Assembly (NCBI GenBank): GCA_934168355.1
Contig: CAKPNI010000011.1
Location: 1-47,877 of the forward strand
Direction of reading: 5' to 3'
Source of the DNA: an uncultured Clostridia bacterium
Lineage (GTDB): Bacteria; Bacillota; Clostridia; TANB77; CAG-508
Length of the DNA stretch: 47,877 nt
The position numbers and the translations under genes are program-made. A model generated the notes under the pieces. It did not search any database. It saw only the letters and a list, made by a program, of their open reading frames with translations, and was not told the origin of the DNA. This document shows, piece after piece, positions 19,103 to 28,275 of the stretch. Numbering within the stretch: the stretch's first letter is position 1; the number at the start of each line of letters is the position of its first letter.

Positions 19103-19144
19103 TCTTTTCTAAATTTTAAGAGATTTAGAAAAGACTATTTTTTT
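19096..19144 (+). terminator. Strong intrinsic terminator of the PLD-helicase/methylase operon
   Basis: An 18-bp stem AAAATAGTCTTTTCTAAA/TTTAGAAAAGACTATTTT with a 10-nt loop and a T run. It separates the first defence module from the next one. Confidence 0.85.
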
Positions 19145-19431
19145 GCCGTAAAATGAAAAGGCATATTATTTAAAAAGAAAAAACTAATAAAGAAATTTTT
19201 ATATGTTAGGTAAAAATAATTCTTTTAATAGAATGTTTTTGGTACACTAATTTTTGTCAATTGACTTGATTTATTAATTCTAAAGAAAAATAAATAGAAT
19301 AAAAAAAGATAACATAATATAATGAAACATATAATAAATATCAATAAATATAATGAAACCACTTGATAATTATTTGATTTAAATATATAATAACGATGTA
19401 ATTTATAAGAAAGCATAGAGGTAGAAATTTT
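19145..19431 (+). promoter_or_regulatory. A+T-rich regulatory gap with 13-bp direct repeat
   Basis: There is no credible gene here. The 13-mer AATATAATGAAAC occurs at 19316-19328 and again at 19347-19359, 31 bp start to start (about three helical turns), 73 bp or more before the HTH gene. TTGACT at 19261 could be a -35 element but I see no clear -10 at 17 nt. The repeats may be an operator for the excisionase-like protein encoded next. Confidence 0.4.
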
Positions 19432-19626
19432 ATGATAAATAGATTAGATGAGAATTATATAAGTATAGAAGAAGCAGCTGAATATTTAGGAATAAAGGTA
19501 GTGACTTTGAGAACTTGGATAAAAATAAAACCAGAATTGCCAGCACATAAAATAGGAAAGCAGTGGAAGTTCAAAAAAGCGGAGCTTGATGAATGGGTAA
19601 AAAGTGGGGAAAGTGCAATAGGGTAG
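19432..19626 (+). CDS. Excisionase/MerR-type HTH DNA-binding protein
   Basis: A 64-aa single winged-helix protein of the HTH_17 kind: 'YISIEEAAEYLGIKVVTLR' covers the helix-turn-helix (residues about 9-28) and 'HKIGKQWKFKKAELDEWV' is the wing and final helix. Such proteins act as excisionases or small regulators, and are often found beside restriction-modification genes. The dual methylase starts 35 nt downstream, so they are probably co-transcribed. RBS AGAGG is about 8 nt before the ATG. It might bind the 13-bp repeats upstream; that is inference. Confidence 0.8.
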   Translation: MINRLDENYISIEEAAEYLGIKVVTLRTWIKIKPELPAHKIGKQWKFKKAELDEWVKSGESAIG

Positions 19627-19661
19627 TTTTATGCAAAAATGAGTACAGAAAGGAGATAAAC

Positions 19662-22600
19662 ATGATTGATACCAAGGTTACAAAATTTTGGGCTTCCTTA
19701 AACAAAAAAAGCAAAGACATTGAAAATAAAATTGATATTTTAGAAAGAAAAAGAACAGGAAGTTATTATACGGATATAGAACTTACTGATGTTATGATGA
19801 ATGAATTGATAGAACAATTAAGAAAAACAAATTCATCAAAGAAATTTTGTGATTATAGATTTTTAGAACCTTGTATAGGTACTGGAAACTTCGTGTTTTC
19901 ATATATTAAGGCTATAGCAAAAACGGGACTTAGTAAAGAAGAAGCTAAATGTATGTTGAATAATATTTATGTTGCAGATATAAATAAAGAAGCACTTGAA
20001 AGGTATAAAGAATCATTAAGAGAAATTGCATGGTTGTTGTGGGGGATAAAACTAACAAATGAATATTTTGAAAAACATATAGGAACAGGATTATTAATAG
20101 ATATAACCAAAAGAGAATTAAATTATATTTCAATTAATGAGGTTTTTCAAGGAGATATTATAAATGGAGGGTTTGATATTGTTGCAACAAATCCACCATA
20201 TAAAAATTTAAAAGCTGAACGAGGACAGTATAAAAGTGATGATGAATATGATAAAGATAAAGATAAATATTCAGTAATCTCAAAAATAGTAAAAAAGAAT
20301 TTTAAATATTCGGCTGATGGGGTATTAAATTTATATAAATTGTTTGTTGAAGAGATAATTGATAAATATGCAAACGAAAATGCTTTTATTAGTTTGTTGA
20401 TTCCAGCCTCAATAATGTCTGATAAAACCTCTATGAAGTTAAGAACACATATATTAGAGGATAATAAGCTAATATCAGTAAAAGTAATTGAAGAAAACAA
20501 CAGATATATAGATGCTCAACAAGCATTATGTTCTATTCTTATAAAAAAAGGAGAAAAAACAGATAATGTAAATATAACAAAAGATTATTGTAATGCACCA
20601 GAAGACATAGCAAAAGTAAAAATTAAAGATATTTTAAATGTCAATACAGGAAATGCTATCATAGCGATTTCATCAAAAGAATATAATGTTTTGAATAAAT
20701 TAAGGAAGTTTCCTGTTGTTAAAGATTTACCTTTTATTATAAATTTAAGGGGAGAACTAGACTTAACTGCTAATAAGAAATATATAACAGCGATGGATAC
20801 TGGTTATCCATTGATTAGAGGAAGAAATATTGGTTATTATAATTTGATGAATACTCCAAATGTTGAATTTGTTTCTAGTGACTTTATGAATATAACAAAG
20901 AAAAAATGTTACATTGAAAAAGAGAGAATCATATGTCAACAAATAGTAAATATGAACAAAGAAAGACGAGTTGCATTTGCTCTAATTTCTAAAAATTATA
21001 TATTAGGAAATTCATGTAATTTCATTTCAGTAGAATATAATTCATATGGAATAGATATATATACTATTTTGGGATTATTCAATACTAAAATTATAAATTG
21101 GTTATTCAAATTAACAAGTAGTAATAACCATGTAAATAACTATGAAATAGATTGTTTTCCTGTTCCAGTGAAATCTAAAGAATTAAAAGAAATATCAATT
21201 CTAACTAAAAAATATTTAAAAGAAAAAGATGAAAAAATTATTGAAGAAATAGAAAAATTAGCGAATATAGCATATGGTATTGAAAAAAACACTGAAGAGT
21301 ATGCTGTAAGTAAAAATAATGATTATATTAGTGAATTTTTAACTGCAATTAGATATATTATACCTAAAATGACGAAAGAAGCTGCAAAGAGTATTCTTGA
21401 CGGTAAAGAAAAAATAGATTATTGTTTAGATGGATTAAATAAATTTGAAAAAAACGTAGCAAAAGGAATAGCAGAAAAATATACATTATTATTTCAAGGT
21501 AAATTACTAAATCATACTACATTTAAATTAAGTGACCTAGATTTAGAAATGATAAAAAATGTACCACAAGGGGGAAATTGGAAAGATATTCCGATGGAAA
21601 CTGTCGAGAAATCTCAAAGATTAAAACGTATAACTCAAACTGGAGGAAGAACTACATTATACGGAAGGATTGATTATGAAAAGCCAAGCTATACAATAAC
21701 AACCTATTTTAACAGACCAGGTAATGGGACATATGTTCATCCTATTCATGAAAGGGTTTTATCTGTTAGAGAAGCAGCGAGATTTCAAGGATTTAAAGAT
21801 GACTATTACTTTTTTGGTAATAAAACACAACATTTAAAACAAATTGGAAATGCCGTGCCAACATTACTTGCTTATCAAATAGGCAAAGAAATAAAAGAAA
21901 AAACAGGATGCTATAAATCAATTGATTTATTTTGTGGAGCTGGTGGAATGACGGCTGGTTTTAAAGCAGCAGGAATAAAATCCTTATTAAGTAATGATAT
22001 TGAAGAAAGTGCTTGTACTACATTAAAAATTAATAATCCAGAAATAAATGTTTTATGTGGGGATATCACAAAAAAAGAAACAAAGGATATTATTGAAAGA
22101 GCAGCACTTGCAGGAGAAGCGGATATTATATGTGGTGGTCCACCATGTCAAGGCTTTTCTATGGCAGGTTTTAGATTAGAAAATGACCCTAGAAATCAGT
22201 TGTTTAGAGAGTTTGTTGATATAGTTAAAAGAGTAAATCCAAAAGTTATTGTGTTTGAAAATGTAGAAGGATTATTAAGCTACCAGGGTGGAAAAACGTA
22301 TCGTGAAGTTCATACATTGTTTGCAGAACTTGGATATAATACAGAAGGAAGAACTCTAATTGCAAGTGAATATGCCGTACCACAAAAACGAAAAAGGGTA
22401 ATTATTATTTGCACTAGAAAAGATATGTGTTTTTCCCCAGCTGATTTATTTCCAAAGGCTATAACTATTGAGGAAAAAGATCAAGTTACAGCACGAGAAA
22501 CAATATCAGATTTAGAAAATGTTTTATGCGATGAAAATGCAAGATATATAAATGTTAATGAATCAGAGATTCTTGAATTTTTTAAGGGTGAAATTACATA

Positions 22601-22694
22601 TGAAGAGTATATTGATTCAAAATCTCATGAAGAACAAAATTCAAAGATAGCAGCAGGACAATATGAACAAATTAGTTTCATGAATTTATTATAA
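19662..22694 (+). CDS. Fused N6-adenine and circularly permuted C5-cytosine DNA methyltransferase
   Basis: A 1010-aa bifunctional methylase. The N-terminal half is an adenine-N6 enzyme: motif I FLEPCIGTGN (67-76) and motif IV NPPY (177-180), then a TaqI-like recognition region ending at about 560. The second half is a cytosine-C5 enzyme in rearranged order. GGNW and TRD-like sequence come first, then motif IX (RVLSVREAARFQGF, from 698), motif X (QIGNAVP, 727-733), motif I (IDLFCGAGG, 754-762), motif IV with the catalytic cysteine (PPCQG, C829), ENV (866-868) and motif VIII (QKRKR, 908-912). ATG 19662 follows AAAGGAGAT. Two activities in one chain suit an asymmetric site, as known for Alw26I/Eco31I-type methylases, and the matching endonuclease gene is convergent next door. 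Confidence 0.9.
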   Translation: MIDTKVTKFWASLNKKSKDIENKIDILERKRTGSYYTDIELTDVMMNELIEQLRKTNSSKKFCDYRFLEPCIGTGNFVFSYIKAIAKTGLSKEEAKCMLNNIYVADINKEALERYKESLREIAWLLWGIKLTNEYFEKHIGTGLLIDITKRELNYISINEVFQGDIINGGFDIVATNPPYKNLKAERGQYKSDDEYDKDKDKYSVISKIVKKNFKYSADGVLNLYKLFVEEIIDKYANENAFISLLIPASIMSDKTSMKLRTHILEDNKLISVKVIEENNRYIDAQQALCSILIKKGEKTDNVNITKDYCNAPEDIAKVKIKDILNVNTGNAIIAISSKEYNVLNKLRKFPVVKDLPFIINLRGELDLTANKKYITAMDTGYPLIRGRNIGYYNLMNTPNVEFVSSDFMNITKKKCYIEKERIICQQIVNMNKERRVAFALISKNYILGNSCNFISVEYNSYGIDIYTILGLFNTKIINWLFKLTSSNNHVNNYEIDCFPVPVKSKELKEISILTKKYLKEKDEKIIEEIEKLANIAYGIEKNTEEYAVSKNNDYISEFLTAIRYIIPKMTKEAAKSILDGKEKIDYCLDGLNKFEKNVAKGIAEKYTLLFQGKLLNHTTFKLSDLDLEMIKNVPQGGNWKDIPMETVEKSQRLKRITQTGGRTTLYGRIDYEKPSYTITTYFNRPGNGTYVHPIHERVLSVREAARFQGFKDDYYFFGNKTQHLKQIGNAVPTLLAYQIGKEIKEKTGCYKSIDLFCGAGGMTAGFKAAGIKSLLSNDIEESACTTLKINNPEINVLCGDITKKETKDIIERAALAGEADIICGGPPCQGFSMAGFRLENDPRNQLFREFVDIVKRVNPKVIVFENVEGLLSYQGGKTYREVHTLFAELGYNTEGRTLIASEYAVPQKRKRVIIICTRKDMCFSPADLFPKAITIEEKDQVTARETISDLENVLCDENARYINVNESEILEFFKGEITYEEYIDSKSHEEQNSKIAAGQYEQISFMNLL

Positions 22695-22696
22695 TT

Positions 22697-22737
22697 AAAA
22701 GAATGATTATCATAAAATTTGATAATCATTCTTTTGG
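22697..22737. terminator. Bidirectional terminator between methylase and endonuclease genes
   Basis: A 15-bp stem AAAAGAATGATTATC/GATAATCATTCTTTT with a 9-nt loop. A and T runs at the two ends serve both convergent transcripts. Confidence 0.85.
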
Positions 22738-22738
22738 A

Positions 22739-24148
22739 TTATAATAGGTTTATTATTCCTTTTTCTATTTTTTCTATTAAATTAATTAATTCCTTTTTGC
22801 AATAATCAGTTGGTTTTCCTTGTTCAATATCAGTACATAGAGAATTAAGTATCTCTAATTCCTCGGAATTTAAATTATGTTTTGTGTTACGATTGTCTTT
22901 TTCATTGTAATCATAAACAGATTCTATAGCAATTCGTTTATATCTTTCTGTTTCATTTTGATTTCTGCCAGTATAATGTCTATCAGTTTTACTAATAATA
23001 TTACCTTTATTATCAAAAGTATAAGAATACTTAAAATATTCATAATTTGGTTCTAAAAATGCAGAAACAAGAAAATTTTCACCATTATTTGGACAGGTTT
23101 CTAATATTGTTAATAAAATATACATAAAATTTGCCATATTTTGTTTTAATGCATCGCGGTATAATGATGATACTTTGTCTGGATTTGAAGAATAATTATT
23201 TTTTATAAATTCCCAGATAAGTTTTGATTGCCAAGACATTGGATATATTCCTGTTCTTTTTTCTGTTTTTAATATATTTTCAATATCTATGATTTGTAAA
23301 CGATCACGCTTAGAAGAATTATCACTACTAGACATAGGTTGTAAATAATGCGAATCATGAACAAATCCAAGAGAAATAGGACCAATGTGGTCAGCAGATA
23401 TACCATCAAAAAAACTACTACCCATAAATTGATTAGCGGCGTGGATATTTCCGTCACTCCAATATTCATAAGCTCTTCTGTCTTTGGTATATGATTTTAA
23501 ATTTATTTTTGAACGTCCTTTATCATGAGTATCTCTGCAACAACGGTTATATGTATGAAATCCATCAAAACGATCTGGAAAATTCGACATTGCTCCTGGA
23601 CCTAAACATTTTTTATTTCCTTTGCGACAAGCATATTCTAAGTTCTCAATTATTTCATCCTTATTGGAAGTAGTTGCATTTAATTTTAACTGTCCTTTGT
23701 TAATAAGAAATTTTGCAATTTCTATTTTTTTAATTCCTTGTTTTATTAATTCATCCCATATATCATTTATATTATCACAGTCAGAAAATTCACAATTGAA
23801 TTTTTTGTTTAGTGACTTTAAAAAAATAGCATTTGGATAATGATAATATAAAGACATCTCTTTTCCACAAATTTGACATACTTTCCATTTTGTTGGGTGT
23901 ATTTCTAGCATAACATCAGCATACATTCCTGGATAATCTTTATCATCAGATATAAAATTTAATTCTTTAGCTTTAGAAATACACCAATTTTTGCGTTGCT
24001 TACCAATTTCTGACTTAGCGGTTGCAATCCAATTGTAGGTTCCATCAGCCTTTTGTGTGATGGGTAATCCTTTGTAATTAGGATGATTTATAATCATTTC
24101 CATATATTTTAAAAATCTATGATGCCATATTTTTTTTTCTACTGCCAT
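22739..24148 (-). CDS. Alw26I/Eco31I-like type IIS restriction endonuclease (HNH type)
   Basis: A 469-aa protein that matches my memory of the RE_Alw26IDE family (Alw26I, Eco31I, Esp3I), whose members recognise sites containing GTCTC and cut outside them. A CxxC...C cluster (CQICGKEM, then C about 26 residues on) suggests a zinc finger. ADHIGPISLGFVHDSHYLQP (from D253, H254) followed by N277 and K280 gives the HNH/beta-beta-alpha-metal nuclease pattern, with a D-to-N spacing close to that known for Eco31I. It is convergent to the dual adenine/cytosine methylase, as expected for one restriction system. ATG 24148 is chosen (GGAG 9 nt upstream); the ATG at 24157 sits directly on the ribosome binding site and overlaps the XRE gene. 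The exact site recognised cannot be read from sequence. Confidence 0.75.
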   Translation of the reverse strand: MAVEKKIWHHRFLKYMEMIINHPNYKGLPITQKADGTYNWIATAKSEIGKQRKNWCISKAKELNFISDDKDYPGMYADVMLEIHPTKWKVCQICGKEMSLYYHYPNAIFLKSLNKKFNCEFSDCDNINDIWDELIKQGIKKIEIAKFLINKGQLKLNATTSNKDEIIENLEYACRKGNKKCLGPGAMSNFPDRFDGFHTYNRCCRDTHDKGRSKINLKSYTKDRRAYEYWSDGNIHAANQFMGSSFFDGISADHIGPISLGFVHDSHYLQPMSSSDNSSKRDRLQIIDIENILKTEKRTGIYPMSWQSKLIWEFIKNNYSSNPDKVSSLYRDALKQNMANFMYILLTILETCPNNGENFLVSAFLEPNYEYFKYSYTFDNKGNIISKTDRHYTGRNQNETERYKRIAIESVYDYNEKDNRNTKHNLNSEELEILNSLCTDIEQGKPTDYCKKELINLIEKIEKGIINLL

Positions 24149-24149
24149 A

Positions 24150-24365
24150 TTATTCATCTCCTTTATTTTTTACAGTTTCTATTATATCTTCAAGATTACA
24201 TTCTAATGCTTCACATATTTTTAGAAGAACATCAGTTGTTACATTTGCTCCTTTTCCAAGTTTTGCTATAGATGCAGGGCTAATATTTGCAATCTTTCCT
24301 AAATCTTGTTTATTCATTTTTTTATCAATTAACAATTTCCACAATTTGTTATAACTTATATACAT
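24150..24365 (-). CDS. XRE (Cro/CI)-family regulator
   Basis: A 71-aa protein that is a single helix-turn-helix: KQDLGKIANISPASIAKLGK (residues about 19-38), then 'TTDVLLKICEALECNLEDII', the usual last helices of the YozG-like subfamily. It lies directly upstream of the restriction gene; its 3' end carries that gene's Shine-Dalgarno, so translation is coupled. This position and size fit a controller protein that times endonuclease synthesis after methylation, although such C proteins usually have their own promoter and operator. AAAGGAGG precedes the ATG. The gap to the helicase upstream is only 47 nt, so the gene may also be read from the helicase promoter. Confidence 0.85.
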   Translation of the reverse strand: MYISYNKLWKLLIDKKMNKQDLGKIANISPASIAKLGKGANVTTDVLLKICEALECNLEDIIETVKNKGDE

Positions 24366-24412
24366 AAATTAACCTCCTTTGTTATTTTTATTTTTGTATA
24401 TTATTGTTAGTT

Positions 24413-27166
24413 TTAGCTTAAGTATTTTTTTAGTATTTCAACATCCTTACTGATGTCCCTAGGCTTAATTCTATTTATAACTTTTTCTTCTACTTCTGGG
24501 GTCCAGTAGATTTTTAGTTTTTCTCTTGCTCTTGTTATAGCAGTATAGAAAACATTATGCGTTACTAATTCCTCAACTTCATCCGTTACTACTATTTTGA
24601 CGGATTCAAACTCTAATCCCTGTGCTTTATGGATGGAAACTGCATAAGCAACTTGAAATGGAACTATAGTTCCAAAATCTTCTCCTTCTTCATCAGCACT
24701 TTTAAGTTTAAGTACATAAAATCTAATAAGAGATTTTTCTTCTTCCTCATTATTTTCAAGAAGGTCAAGACCTGTACCAAACGTATCTCTTTCATATATT
24801 AATTTAGGAATTTCAATATCAAATCGAATGCGTTCAGTAGGGGTATCTACATCAATGACTTTTACGTCACGGATTATTCCTTTCATATTGTTATATATGA
24901 CTGGTCTAAATCTATCTGAATCAAGAAATAGTATAGGATCGCCAACTTTATATTGTTGAACATCCCAAGTAACTGCTGGGTTTGGATTACTTTCTTGCAA
25001 GAACCTATTAATATTATTTATACCGTATAGTCCATCATAATTAAGGCATAGAATTGCCTCTCCAGGTTCAAGTGAAGAAAGTAATGTCTCATCTACTTTT
25101 AGAGAATAACTTTCTCTTTCAATTACTTCCTTAGCTGTATCATCCATGCATCTAACTTTATCCCAAAGCTCTAGTAGTTGTTTATTTTTAGTTCTATGAG
25201 GTTTTTTTAGTTTAAAAACAGCAGTTTCGGGTAAGAACGCCCTTAGTACTGAGAACCAGTTTCCAAACTGTATTGCATCAATTTGATATGTGTCTCCGAC
25301 TAATAAAAGCATTTCAAAATTTGCTTTTTGTAGTATTTCAACCATATCTTTATTACTGACAGTACTACATTCATCAATGACCAATAATTTATAATCAATT
25401 GAAGAAGTTTGGTGCTTAAAACTTTCGATTGTAGAAAAAGTAGTATTTTCTGCATCAATTTTTCTAATTAAGTTTTCTTTTGCTGGATTTGTTTGAGTTA
25501 AATATAATTTAGCGTCATCGTTTAAATAGTGTGAAACATGGTTTATTAATGTTGATTTTCCCACACCAGCAGACCCGTATATTACACCAACTCTTGAATC
25601 GGAAAATATCTGTCTAATAATATTCTTCTTTTCATCACAATCGATTTCATAATCATCAAAGAGTAGCCATGAGTCCACATCAGTGCTGTAGTTTTCTATA
25701 CCTGACTCAGCTAATTTTTGTAATTTTTCAATTATGGTACAAGTATCTAGTTTATAATCATTTATAAATACTTGATTATGTTCTAACATTAAATCATTTG
25801 CAGGTCTATGACCAGAGTAAAGATTTTCATTATATGTTTTTATAAGTTCTGGATAATCAGGGTAATTACTCAATTCACTAATATCAGTGAATAATTGTCC
25901 CTTGCCTTGTGTATTATTTTCTATAAATCTTGCAAATAATTCATGACGATTACCATTACAAGGAATGCACTCAAATATTGCAGATAATTTTGGATTATGC
26001 CCAAGAGGAGAGCGATTAAATGGCAACTCATCAAATGGCTTACTACCAATATCTAAATATAAGTTAGATAGATAGCCGTTTGGAGCTTTAACCCATTCTT
26101 CACGATATTTACTATAGTATCCTGATGAATATTGACTTTTTATTATGACGTTATTCATATTATATAGTAGGTATCTTAGTATATTTTTTCCGTTCTTGCC
26201 ACTTAATATTAAATTTCTGCAATAATCTAATATTGGAATAAATATAGGATTTTTAAGACTCCTTTTCCATTTAAGAGTAATATCATTATATGCAGCATCT
26301 GGAAAGTCTATTAGATTATTTAAAGTATACTTAGTTCTAGTAAGAAATTCACAAATTAATCGTTGTTCTGGATAACTTACTCTTATTTTATCTCCTTTTA
26401 TTATAGATATGAAATTTTGAAATTCACAATCTCTTATAGAAACTTCCCATCCATCAATAATGATGATAGGCATTGTTTTGCCTAATATTTCAATTGTTTC
26501 GTTTATAAGGTGAAATTTAGATGCGTAATTACTTTTGACTGGAAGTTTAGTAAAAGCAATAACTCTGTTTGTCTTAGATTTGTTTTTCCTATCATCAATT
26601 GGAGTAAATGTAACTTCATAATATATTTTTCTATTTACAAATAGGGGTTTGATTTTTTGAATATAATATTTATCTTTACTTTCGGTGTGTAATGTCGCAG
26701 GGTAATGTTCTATTTTTTCTGCAATTTTTTTATAGTATTCCTGTAAGGTATCATCTAAATGTAAAGGGAATTTATCTAAATTATGTAGTACCTCAAGGTC
26801 AAAATACTCACTAAGAAGATTTTTTGTTTCAAGTAAGTACTGATAATACTTCAACATTAAGCGTTCTGATCCATCTTCATCTAAAGAGTATTGTGTAGTT
26901 ACAACTTGTAGATAGTTACGAAACTTATATAGGGTGTATAGGTCACTATTTACTTGGCAATACTCGATTGCTTTAGTTATGTTTTCTTCGTTAATTTCAA
27001 TTTCTTTGCCATTGGCATAAAATTTGAGCATTACGTGAGTAATGAATTTTATTAATTGCTCTAATATATCTTGAGAAATTGCACCACGAGAAGAGCTTTC
27101 TATTTCATCTAAGTGTCTACATATAACACTGTCTATTCTTTTAATAGAATTATCAATTGTTGGCAT
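24413..27166 (-). CDS. SF1 RecD/UvrD-like DNA helicase with long unknown N-terminus
   Basis: A 917-aa protein. Residues 1-510 match no domain I know and contain a possible processing or binding region (ECIPCNGNRHELFARFIE near 400). Residues 520-910 are an SF1 helicase: Walker A GSAGVGKST (531-539), Walker B VIDEC (D598, E599), motif III VGDTYQIDAI, VSIHKAQGLEFESVKIV (from about 843) and YTAITRAREKL (from about 874), the UvrD_C_2 end typical of RecD2-like enzymes. It should be an ATP-dependent DNA-translocating enzyme. It follows the 273-aa gene by 15 nt and precedes the XRE/endonuclease genes, all on minus, so one transcript is likely. The start has AAAGGAG. The pair is probably a defence or element-maintenance module; its role is not established. 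Confidence 0.8.
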   Translation of the reverse strand: MPTIDNSIKRIDSVICRHLDEIESSSRGAISQDILEQLIKFITHVMLKFYANGKEIEINEENITKAIEYCQVNSDLYTLYKFRNYLQVVTTQYSLDEDGSERLMLKYYQYLLETKNLLSEYFDLEVLHNLDKFPLHLDDTLQEYYKKIAEKIEHYPATLHTESKDKYYIQKIKPLFVNRKIYYEVTFTPIDDRKNKSKTNRVIAFTKLPVKSNYASKFHLINETIEILGKTMPIIIIDGWEVSIRDCEFQNFISIIKGDKIRVSYPEQRLICEFLTRTKYTLNNLIDFPDAAYNDITLKWKRSLKNPIFIPILDYCRNLILSGKNGKNILRYLLYNMNNVIIKSQYSSGYYSKYREEWVKAPNGYLSNLYLDIGSKPFDELPFNRSPLGHNPKLSAIFECIPCNGNRHELFARFIENNTQGKGQLFTDISELSNYPDYPELIKTYNENLYSGHRPANDLMLEHNQVFINDYKLDTCTIIEKLQKLAESGIENYSTDVDSWLLFDDYEIDCDEKKNIIRQIFSDSRVGVIYGSAGVGKSTLINHVSHYLNDDAKLYLTQTNPAKENLIRKIDAENTTFSTIESFKHQTSSIDYKLLVIDECSTVSNKDMVEILQKANFEMLLLVGDTYQIDAIQFGNWFSVLRAFLPETAVFKLKKPHRTKNKQLLELWDKVRCMDDTAKEVIERESYSLKVDETLLSSLEPGEAILCLNYDGLYGINNINRFLQESNPNPAVTWDVQQYKVGDPILFLDSDRFRPVIYNNMKGIIRDVKVIDVDTPTERIRFDIEIPKLIYERDTFGTGLDLLENNEEEEKSLIRFYVLKLKSADEEGEDFGTIVPFQVAYAVSIHKAQGLEFESVKIVVTDEVEELVTHNVFYTAITRAREKLKIYWTPEVEEKVINRIKPRDISKDVEILKKYLS

Positions 27167-27181
27167 TTATTATTCTCCTTT

Positions 27182-28003
27182 CTAAAAATCACTATCATCC
27201 CAATCATCTAACAAAATATCATAAGGAATTTTTTTGTCATATTTTTCTGGATGAAGTTTAACATATAAATTTCTTACTTTTATTCTTTGTCTTTTGACTA
27301 GGCTTGTATTTGAATCACATGAAATGAAGCTTGTACTTAATTCATCAAGAGCTCCTAAAATTCCAAATATATCTGATTTTAGAGTTGGAGTTACAAAATC
27401 ATTAGCTTTTTCTTTCCATTTTTTCTGGTATAACTTTTTAATTTGGTTAGGAATACTCATATCTACTAAATGAGTTGCATAGTCTCCACCAATTAAAGTA
27501 AGCATGATTTCCTCATAATCTGAATTAAATTCAGTAAGTAATTTATTATCATTTTCCATATAGGAAAAACTAGTAGCAGTCTGCTCAATGGGAATATTAA
27601 GTGGTTCATCTTTATTAGATGAGCTTTTTCTTTGAGTTGCTGCTGCTTTTTTTATGATTTCATCAAAGCAACTAGCTATTTTGTAATTAACATTTTGTAG
27701 GTCTATTTCAGTAATGCATCCAGAAAAGGCTTCACAAAGTTTCTCTGAAACAGAATCTCCAAAATTATCAAGGAAAAATACAAAATTTTCTAAGTCAGCA
27801 GCGGGAGATATTTCTCTAGCTATGCCATTTATTTTTTGTTTTCCATTGTAATAAGCTTTAAAACTATCATCGCTTTTTTCTTCAATTATTGTAAAGTTTT
27901 CTTCTCCAATTATGGCTGTAAATAGTTTTCTTGTAAATTCTACAGTGTTGTCTGATCCACCAATGATTGGCTTAAGTAGATGAGCAAAATTTGAAAAAGT
28001 CAT
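27182..28003 (-). CDS. Unknown 273-aa protein, partner of the helicase
   Basis: A soluble, mostly helical protein with no catalytic motif I can name. The start (MTFSNFAHLLKPIIGGSDNT) is what I remember from unannotated partners of RecD-like helicases in Firmicute mobile elements, but I cannot name a family. Residues about 140-160 are a polar linker (RKSSSNKDEP), and the C-terminus is acidic (LLDDWDDSDF). It is the first gene of the minus-strand run, 15 nt before the helicase. GGAG lies 7 nt before the ATG. The promoter region carries the 10-bp repeats at 28027-28063, so this protein or the XRE regulator might bind there. It may load or regulate the helicase (inference). Confidence 0.6.
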   Translation of the reverse strand: MTFSNFAHLLKPIIGGSDNTVEFTRKLFTAIIGEENFTIIEEKSDDSFKAYYNGKQKINGIAREISPAADLENFVFFLDNFGDSVSEKLCEAFSGCITEIDLQNVNYKIASCFDEIIKKAAATQRKSSSNKDEPLNIPIEQTATSFSYMENDNKLLTEFNSDYEEIMLTLIGGDYATHLVDMSIPNQIKKLYQKKWKEKANDFVTPTLKSDIFGILGALDELSTSFISCDSNTSLVKRQRIKVRNLYVKLHPEKYDKKIPYDILLDDWDDSDF

Positions 28004-28026
28004 ATTTTATCTCCTCATTTCTTATA

Positions 28027-28063
28027 ATACCGAAACATACCGAAGACTACCTATGACTACCCA
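28027..28063. promoter_or_regulatory. Four direct half-sites at 10-bp steps before the helicase operon
   Basis: Read on plus: ATACCGAAAC, ATACCGAAG, then GACTACCTAT, GACTACCCA. These are two pairs of direct repeats, each unit one helical turn from the next. They lie 24-60 nt before the 273-aa start, over the likely promoter. This looks like a cooperative operator. No other copy was noticed in the window. Confidence 0.55.
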
Positions 28064-28275
28064 GTTTTTTATACTTTTCCTGTTAAAATCTAAAGTGTGA
28101 AAAGCAAAAAAAGAATATTCCATAAGTTGTTCGATATGCTTGTTAAACTGATAAAAGAATTATATCAGAAATTTATGAAAATTACTATATTAAAGTATAA
28201 AAAAAATATGCAATCGTGAAAAAAATATATGTAAACGAATAAATCTTTGCTTTTTACAAAAATAAATGTTTTGAA

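Noticed and set aside
19225..19416. Minus-strand 63-aa hydrophobic ORF
   Set aside because: It lies in A+T-rich promoter DNA with no RBS; its hydrophobic composition is what random A+T-rich DNA gives.
24413..28003. Hachiman or Gabija system
   Set aside because: The helicase is SF1 RecD/UvrD-like, not an SF2 HamB, and the partner shows no DUF1837 or OLD-nuclease/TOPRIM motif.
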